Shown here one piece after another: positions 60,798-64,000 of a stretch of DNA of 64,000 bases. The DNA comes from a bacterium (GTDB lineage Bacteria; Patescibacteria; Dojkabacteria; JAKAPS01; JAJZLI01): assembly GCA_021816845.1 (NCBI GenBank), contig JAKAWT010000002.1, forward strand, positions 124,001 to 188,000, written 5' to 3'. Numbering within the stretch: position 1 is the first letter of the stretch; every line of letters starts with the position of its first letter. The position numbers and the translations under genes were made by a program. The notes under the pieces were generated by a model. That model was not told the DNA's origin. It worked only from the letters and a program-made list of their open reading frames with translations, and did not search any database.

Positions 60798-61571
60798 TCA
60801 AAACTCTATATTACAGCCAACAGGGCAATGGTCAGAACCATATATCTCATTATATATTGTACTATTTATTAAATTCTTCTTTAAATTTTTACTTATCATT
60901 ATATAGTCAATTCTCCATCCTACATTCCTTTCTCTTGCGCGTGATATAGGATCCCACCATGTATAATTATCAGGTTCTTTATTAAAATGTCTGAATGAGT
61001 CTATAAATCCCAAATCTATAAAAGCGTCCATAACTTTTCTTTCTTCTGGTAAGAATCCAGAGATATTACTATTTGCTTCTGGTCTTTTTAAATCTATAGC
61101 TTTATGTGCAATATTAAAATCTCCCATGACGATTATTTTTTCTCCCTTATCTAACAGAGTCTTTAGATACACCATCAATTCTTCAAAAAATTTCATTTTA
61201 TAATTTAATCTTATAGAATCTTTTTTTCCATTTGGAAAGTATATATTAAAAAGTCTGAATTCATCATATATAGTTTCAATTACTCTTCCCTCAATATCAA
61301 ATTTATCTATACCAATACCTAGTTTAAAATCTTTGGGTTTTTTGCTAGAGAATGTTGCTACCCCACTATATCCTTTTCTGTCTGCAGAGTTATATATTGT
61401 ATGATATCTATTAAAACATTTCGGTAATTCTTTAAGTTGATTTTTTTCTACCTTTATCTCTTGTAATCCTAAGATATCAGGTTTTTCTTTTTCTATAAAT
61501 TCATCAATTCCCTTCTTTAGAATGGCTCTAAAACCGTTTACGTTCCATGAAATTATTTTATACCTACTCAT
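60798..61571 (-). CDS. xth: Exodeoxyribonuclease III / AP endonuclease
   Basis: A 257-residue EEP-fold enzyme that cuts DNA at abasic sites. It has the metal-binding pattern ISWNVNGFRA, LGLQEIKVEK (Glu), KGYSGVATFS, the catalytic VMGDFNIAHKAIDL (Asp, Asn), GWRIDYIMIS and the terminal GSDHCPVG (Asp, His). With endonuclease III in the same window it completes part of a base excision repair set. The ATG at 61571 begins the conserved domain. A frame extending to 61607 adds a non-conserved peptide. Confidence 0.97.
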   Translation of the reverse strand: MSRYKIISWNVNGFRAILKKGIDEFIEKEKPDILGLQEIKVEKNQLKELPKCFNRYHTIYNSADRKGYSGVATFSSKKPKDFKLGIGIDKFDIEGRVIETIYDEFRLFNIYFPNGKKDSIRLNYKMKFFEELMVYLKTLLDKGEKIIVMGDFNIAHKAIDLKRPEANSNISGFLPEERKVMDAFIDLGFIDSFRHFNKEPDNYTWWDPISRARERNVGWRIDYIMISKNLKKNLINSTIYNEIYGSDHCPVGCNIEF

Positions 61572-61641
61572 AATTCCTATTATATTAGAAAACTTTTTTT
61601 TTATCACTATACTAGACTTTTTTTAGAAAAACCATTATGAT

Positions 61642-62082
61642 ATGTTCATGAATCCAAATATACCAAATATGTATCCCCCAATTAATCAGAATAATCAAGG
61701 TCAACAAAACCAAGCTTATCAACCTCAACAACCTCAGGAGGTTGATGACCCTATATTGTCTGTAAATATGGCTGTTAGGACTATGACTATATTAAGACCT
61801 ATATCTCCAATACAGTATAATATTCAGGCTAGATCTATTGAGAAAGTCACTTTACATTTGCACGGCATTACGAAAAGTATTGAAGTTATAGGAGTGAAAA
61901 CTATTGATCAAGTTAATATAGAACAGGGAATATTTTTTGGTAGGGTTAGAATAATACATATGGACAAGAGTGAAATTAGAATAGATCAAATATCAAAATC
62001 AAACGCTATGAAAGTGAAAACTTTCTTCGAACAGGTTGTAGCATTCCAAAGAAGTCATGTTGTGAACGTAACTGGGGACTAG
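61642..62082 (+). CDS. Hypothetical protein with Gln/Pro/Asn-rich N-terminus
   Basis: A 146-residue protein. The first 35 residues are rich in Asn, Pro, Gln and Tyr (NNQGQQNQAYQPQQPQ). The rest is a compact alternating strand/helix domain (ILRPISPIQYNIQARSIEKV to about 135) that could be a PH- or bPH2-like fold, but this is only an impression. No membrane segment. A TAGACT/TATGAT pair (61613-61618, 61636-61641; 17 bp) ends directly at the first ATG, so translation may begin at the in-frame ATG at 61648. Confidence 0.6.
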   Translation: MFMNPNIPNMYPPINQNNQGQQNQAYQPQQPQEVDDPILSVNMAVRTMTILRPISPIQYNIQARSIEKVTLHLHGITKSIEVIGVKTIDQVNIEQGIFFGRVRIIHMDKSEIRIDQISKSNAMKVKTFFEQVVAFQRSHVVNVTGD

Positions 62083-62092
62083 TTTTTCTAGA

Positions 62093-63085
62093 TTAATCAA
62101 TATTCACATACATCAATTTTTTATACTTATCCCTATGTTCTCTAATATCTTTTTTGAGTTTGAGATCATAATCAAGAGAATATTCTACTTTCTGATTATT
62201 TATAAATTTAGCATTCACGAATCTTACTTTATTAATTATTTTATATTTATAATTTTTTAAAGATATTTGTTTTCGTGATACCTGTTTTGGTTTTAAATCT
62301 TTATTTAGTTTGCTAATTAATAAATTGATTTTAGTATCTTTAGTTTTTTTTATTTTATTAAAAACATATTGATCATATTCTAATAAATCACTCTCTTTTA
62401 TTATGGATAGTTTTAAAGCTCTCTTTATAACATCAGAAAGGATATAATATGAAGTTCTGTTAACAATATTGTTGTATATATTTATATCTAGATTGAGAAA
62501 ATCTCTGCTATATTCTATTGCTATATCCTTATCATCAAACATTATTTCATTGTTATACTTTATTAAATGTTTGAAATATTTTTTTGCTTTACTTTTCTTA
62601 TTTTGGTATACATATAAACTTCTTAGAGAATAGTCTATTCTGTCTGCACAAATATCAGGTAATGGTTTTTCAAGAAGAGTAAAATTTTTTTCATTCTCTA
62701 TATAGTCTACATTAAGATTATACTTTTTTAAAATGTTAAGAATATTAGATTTATATATGTAATCTTTTTTTATAAGCTCGTGATAGCTTTCTTTGTTTTC
62801 ATCTTTTTTATATACAACATCTCCAACATGTGAGAATGCAGTATGCGAGATATCATGTAGGAGTGCTGCTATTTGTTCATTCAGAGAACCACCAAGATAT
62901 CTTATTAAAAGCATACATCCAATTGAGTGATCATATCTTGAAAAATCTTTATGAATTTTTAAAATATCAATAGTTCCGCCTTGTGTTACTTTTTTTAATC
63001 TTATGATACTTGGATCTTTTAAAAGTTCTACAATAACTTTGTCTTCAATTTTAAATTGACCATATATAGAATCTCTTACTATCAT
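62093..63085 (-). CDS. HD-domain phosphohydrolase (dNTPase/SAMHD1-like)
   Basis: A 330-residue protein starting DSIYGQFKIEDKVIVELLKDPSIIRLKKVTQGG, the usual start of COG1078-type HD proteins. The His/Asp metal site is visible in FSRYDHSIGCMLL, then AALLHDISHTAFSH, with a later Asp in PDICADRIDYSLR. Relatives hydrolyse dNTPs or other nucleotides. The C-terminal part is highly charged. The substrate is not shown by the sequence. It converges with the Gln-rich gene. Confidence 0.85.
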   Translation of the reverse strand: MIVRDSIYGQFKIEDKVIVELLKDPSIIRLKKVTQGGTIDILKIHKDFSRYDHSIGCMLLIRYLGGSLNEQIAALLHDISHTAFSHVGDVVYKKDENKESYHELIKKDYIYKSNILNILKKYNLNVDYIENEKNFTLLEKPLPDICADRIDYSLRSLYVYQNKKSKAKKYFKHLIKYNNEIMFDDKDIAIEYSRDFLNLDINIYNNIVNRTSYYILSDVIKRALKLSIIKESDLLEYDQYVFNKIKKTKDTKINLLISKLNKDLKPKQVSRKQISLKNYKYKIINKVRFVNAKFINNQKVEYSLDYDLKLKKDIREHRDKYKKLMYVNID

Positions 63086-63124
63086 GATGTAGTATAGATA
63101 AAATAGATTTTTATTACAATAAAA

Positions 63125-63718
63125 TCAGGATCTGTATTTTTCTATTGCCATTTTCAAAACAATTTGTTCTTGTTTTGGTAATTTTACTTTTGGGTCTATA
63201 GTTGGATTTAATATTCTTTCTAATAATTGTATTTCTGGAGTTTGTCTATGATATCCTCTTATATCTACCTCTTCATCCCCTTTATCTATATATATCTCTG
63301 GTATTCCTATTCTCCTGTTTTCCAATATACCATTCTTCAAATCTTCTCCAATAGAGTGGAATTTTAATTTATCTAATTCTGTTAAATCAAAAATTATTCT
63401 GTATAAATGGGTATTATTTTCATCAGCATTATCTGTAAAGACCATTTCCATTTTTGTGTATTTTAATTTGTTAGGATCTATTATGTGTTTTACTTTATAA
63501 ACGTATCCACTTAATGAGACTGCAAAACCTTTTTTTGATATAGTTCTTGTAACTTCAAAATTAAATATTCCTGGTATTTCTGGATCTTCTATTGTTTTAA
63601 CTTGTGGCGGAATTTTTCTTAAATCAAGATACATATCAAATAAAGATCTATATATCTCTTCTGTTGGATAAGTATTTCTTTCTATAGGTCTATTTGTAAA
63701 ATCTTCTTGCTCATTCAT
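63125..63718 (-). CDS. Hypothetical protein, 197 residues
   Basis: A soluble, charged protein that starts MNEQEDFTNRPIERNTYPTEE and has a middle strand-rich region (IFNFEVTRTISKKGFAVSLSG) and a helical C-terminus (LPKQEQIVLKMAIEKYRS). No signal peptide or membrane helix is visible and no family is recognised. It precedes the HD gene on the same strand by 39 bp, so the two may be linked. It is divergent from the histidine phosphatase gene. Confidence 0.6.
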   Translation of the reverse strand: MNEQEDFTNRPIERNTYPTEEIYRSLFDMYLDLRKIPPQVKTIEDPEIPGIFNFEVTRTISKKGFAVSLSGYVYKVKHIIDPNKLKYTKMEMVFTDNADENNTHLYRIIFDLTELDKLKFHSIGEDLKNGILENRRIGIPEIYIDKGDEEVDIRGYHRQTPEIQLLERILNPTIDPKVKLPKQEQIVLKMAIEKYRS

Positions 63719-63813
63719 AATATATATTTAAAAGGATTATACTAAACCTATAATATATTGTCAAAAAAACAATATTTTTATTCTTTATCTAAATAATATA
63801 TTATATATACATA

Positions 63814-64000
63814 ATGGTTTATAATGAAACTGATTTAACAATATATTTGATTAGACATGCAGAGGCTACTAACAATATACATCCTGAATTTATATCTGGT
63901 AGGACTTATACTGCAGAATTAACTAAGAGAGGTATAGAACAGAGTATTTTTTTGGGAGAGAGATTGCTAAAAGATAATATTTTTTTCAATACTGTTTATT
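63814..64000 (+). CDS. Histidine phosphatase superfamily protein (5' part only)
   Basis: A partial frame of 62 codons that runs off the window end. It begins MVYNETDLTIYLIRHAEATNN, where RHAE is a variant of the RHGE phosphohistidine motif of the phosphoglycerate mutase/histidine phosphatase superfamily. GRTYTAELTKRGIEQSIFLGE matches the LTxxGxxQA region. It could be a phosphatase of sugar or nucleotide phosphates, and the missing part prevents assignment. Confidence 0.8.
   Translation, partial: MVYNETDLTIYLIRHAEATNNIHPEFISGRTYTAELTKRGIEQSIFLGERLLKDNIFFNTVY

Noticed and set aside
1..64000. Recoded UGA (as glycine), known in some Candidate Phyla lineages
   Set aside because: TGA closes nrdJ, xth, the histidine kinase and others exactly at the expected protein ends, and no conserved gene contains an in-frame TGA.
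1..64000. CRISPR array
   Set aside because: No repeat of 20-40 bases with regular unique spacers was seen. The 15-bp-period tracts have no spacers.
1..64000. tRNA, rRNA or tmRNA gene, and insertion sequence or prophage
   Set aside because: Intergenic regions are short and AT-rich, no GC-rich cloverleaf or rRNA signature was seen, and no transposase, integrase or phage structural protein is encoded.

Overview
The window is about 64 kb of very AT-rich DNA, roughly 70% A+T by eye. It is densely packed with bacterial genes that often overlap by 1 to 23 bases, and it uses the standard bacterial code, because TGA is a real stop in nrdJ, xth and other genes. The gene set is mostly housekeeping plus surface-sugar enzymes. 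It includes a B12-dependent ribonucleotide reductase, a fused double ThyX, an Elp3-type tRNA enzyme, a short prolyl-tRNA synthetase, small hypothetical membrane proteins and a LysW-like zinc protein, with no amino-acid biosynthesis. This suggests a member of the Candidate Phyla Radiation (Patescibacteria). That assignment is an inference, because no rRNA gene is present. There is no prophage, insertion sequence, CRISPR array or tRNA gene.

Layout: 1-9.4 kb holds a LysW-like protein and a long minus-strand envelope-polysaccharide operon (double acylphosphatase, Wzy-like ligase/polymerase, flippase, two GT4 and two MGDG-synthase-type glycosyltransferases, MurB). 9.3-14.4 kb (minus) holds a Cys-rich peptide, CobO, NrdJ, YidD, an NRAMP-related transporter and CvpA. 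14.5-20.8 kb (plus) holds an HtrA protease, a two-component system, a LysM/C39 surface peptidase and a GH1 glycosidase. 20.8-32.7 kb holds ArgS, the double ThyX, a surface protein, thymidylate kinase, phosphohexomutase, an ABC exporter, ProS and LysS. 33.1-40.6 kb (minus) is an alpha-glucan cluster with two GlgA-type synthases, two GH57 proteins with UVR tails, a GalT-like nucleotidyltransferase and a HAD phosphatase. 40.7-43.5 kb holds a surface protein, Nth and a TauE/DUF1634/DUF2905 set. 43.5-47.8 kb (minus) is a cellulose-synthase-like pair. 48-52.4 kb holds TrxB, a membrane glycosyltransferase and a penicillin-binding protein without a glycosyltransferase domain. 52.4-57.5 kb holds exonuclease VII, DUF488, Elp3, a Trm9-like methyltransferase and MscS. 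57.6-64 kb holds two mini YD-repeat proteins, a DHH phosphoesterase, GT2, exonuclease III, an HD hydrolase, several unknown genes and a partial histidine phosphatase.

The most unusual signals are as follows. First, a dispersed 15-bp-period repeat built on the near-palindrome GATCTAGATC sits at gene ends, is translated in different frames and orientations, and gives unrelated proteins short low-complexity tails. Second, in the fused ThyX each half keeps the part of the signature motif that the other half has lost. Third, several enzyme-like paralogs have lost catalytic residues (GH57, GH8, acylphosphatase, PBP). Fourth, Elp3 lies beside a Trm9-like methyltransferase. Fifth, several promoters lie so close to the start codon that leaderless mRNAs are likely.
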